Below, one piece after another: positions 63,448 through 64,000 of a stretch of 64,000 nt of DNA. Position 1 is the first letter of the stretch; every line of letters starts with the position of its first letter. A program made the translations under genes and the position numbers. The stretch lies in contig NC_003910.7 in the NCBI RefSeq assembly GCF_000012325.1, positions 1,798,001-1,862,000 of the forward strand, in the 5' to 3' direction. This stretch comes from Colwellia psychrerythraea 34H. GTDB taxonomy: Bacteria; Pseudomonadota; Gammaproteobacteria; Enterobacterales; Alteromonadaceae. A model generated the notes under the pieces. It had not been told where the DNA came from. It saw only the letters and a list, made by a program, of their open reading frames with translations, and made no database searches.

Positions 63448-64000
63448 GGTGGGATTGGTGTAAGTATGCTTAGCTGCCCGAAAAACTTGGTAGATTCGGA
63501 GCGTATTCTTACGCAACTTCGTACTGAAAGTTATGATGTAACTAATAGCTACGATGATGGAGAACAAGCCATCGTAAATACCTGTGGTTTTATTGACTCG
63601 GCAGTATAAGAATCTTTAGATACCATCGGCGAGCCGTTAGCTGCAGATGGTAAAGTGTTGGTTACTGGTCCTCATGCTTATGATGAAGTATTAAGCCAAG
63701 TACATCAGCATGTAGCTAAACCTAAACCTAAACCTAATCCATTTATTGATTTAGTACCTCCACAAGGTGTCAAATTAACGCCTAAACATTATGCTTATTT
63801 AAAAATATCTGAAGGCTGTAATCATCGTTGTACTTTCTGCATTATTCCATCAATGCGTGGTGATTTAGACTCACGTCCAGTGGGTGATGTGTTAGATGAG
63901 GCACAGCGTTTAGTAAAAGCTGGCGTTAAAGAGTTATTAGTTATCTCACAAGATACCTCTGCTTACGGTGTGGATGTTAAACACAAAACAGGTTTCTGGG
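63448..64000 (+). pseudogene. rimO pseudogene, 5' part, continues off the right edge
   Basis: The reading from [20 protein letters not shown] to the edge follows the intact rimO closely (roughly 85 percent identical at the DNA level by eye). It carries a TAA at 63607-63609, a 63-base in-frame deletion that removes the third cysteine (CLGVKK segment) and joins at a GTTAC(T/G)GGT repeat, and a two-codon insertion in the KPKPKPNPF segment. The radical-SAM motif CNHRCTFC is still intact. The N-terminal extension is missing. It is in the same orientation as rimO at 32220. Confidence 0.92.

Overview
The window reads as a chromosomal segment of a low-GC marine gammaproteobacterium, most likely Alteromonadales and close to Colwellia or Thalassotalea. 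This is inferred from the OsmC-YcaO fusion, the rimO, pntAB and modF set, PEP-CTERM and GlyGly-CTERM proteins, an IS200-type element, AT-rich intergenic DNA and gammaproteobacterial gene types throughout. I see no tRNA, rRNA or CRISPR array.

Layout. Positions 1-31 kb are mostly ordinary chromosome: a partial AzgA purine permease, a SulP transporter, OsmC-YcaO, a haem-binding diguanylate cyclase, a Pho-box-controlled lipoprotein, a CPA2 antiporter, a four-gene CsgG-like lipoprotein operon (12.1-14.5 kb), a quinone-stress cluster (LysR, NmrA, two DoxX copies, pirin, glutathionyl-hydroquinone reductase; 15-21.2 kb), modF, an OYE/VOC/LysR unit, a class 3 lipase and pntAB. Positions 31-36.7 kb hold rimO, a MaoC-like protein, two PEP-CTERM proteins and small lipoproteins. 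rimO-derived debris is scattered: a relic split around pntAB, a 3' tail at 34.6 kb, and a stop-containing second copy at 63.4 kb that runs off the right edge. The last two are in the same orientation and bracket about 29 kb.

Inside that bracket lies the most unusual part (36.8-59.7 kb). Two inward-facing arms meet at an IS200-type element. Each arm begins with an ECF sigma factor followed at once by a minimal Ser/Thr kinase. The left arm continues with a giant soluble protease (Clp-type AAA, receiver-like domain, FtsH-type AAA, M41 peptidase), a TIR-Sel1 protein, a broken DUF4062 gene, a YqhA-family gene, a second paralogous protease and a DUF4062-NTPase (STAND-like) protein. The right arm continues with a signal peptidase I paralogue, a small membrane protein and a SLOG-like protein with membrane helices. 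The domain mix (TIR, STAND, SLOG with TM effector, regulated proteolysis) is typical of conflict or defence systems. The sigma-kinase pairs resemble the EcfP/PknT type in which kinase phosphorylation activates the sigma factor. I propose this as a candidate undescribed sigma/kinase-controlled proteolysis and immunity island; its function is inference.

The right end carries a membrane protein, a broken small lipoprotein related to those at 36 kb, and a secreted serralysin-like protein whose zinc-binding histidines are replaced by arginines, followed by the rimO pseudogene.
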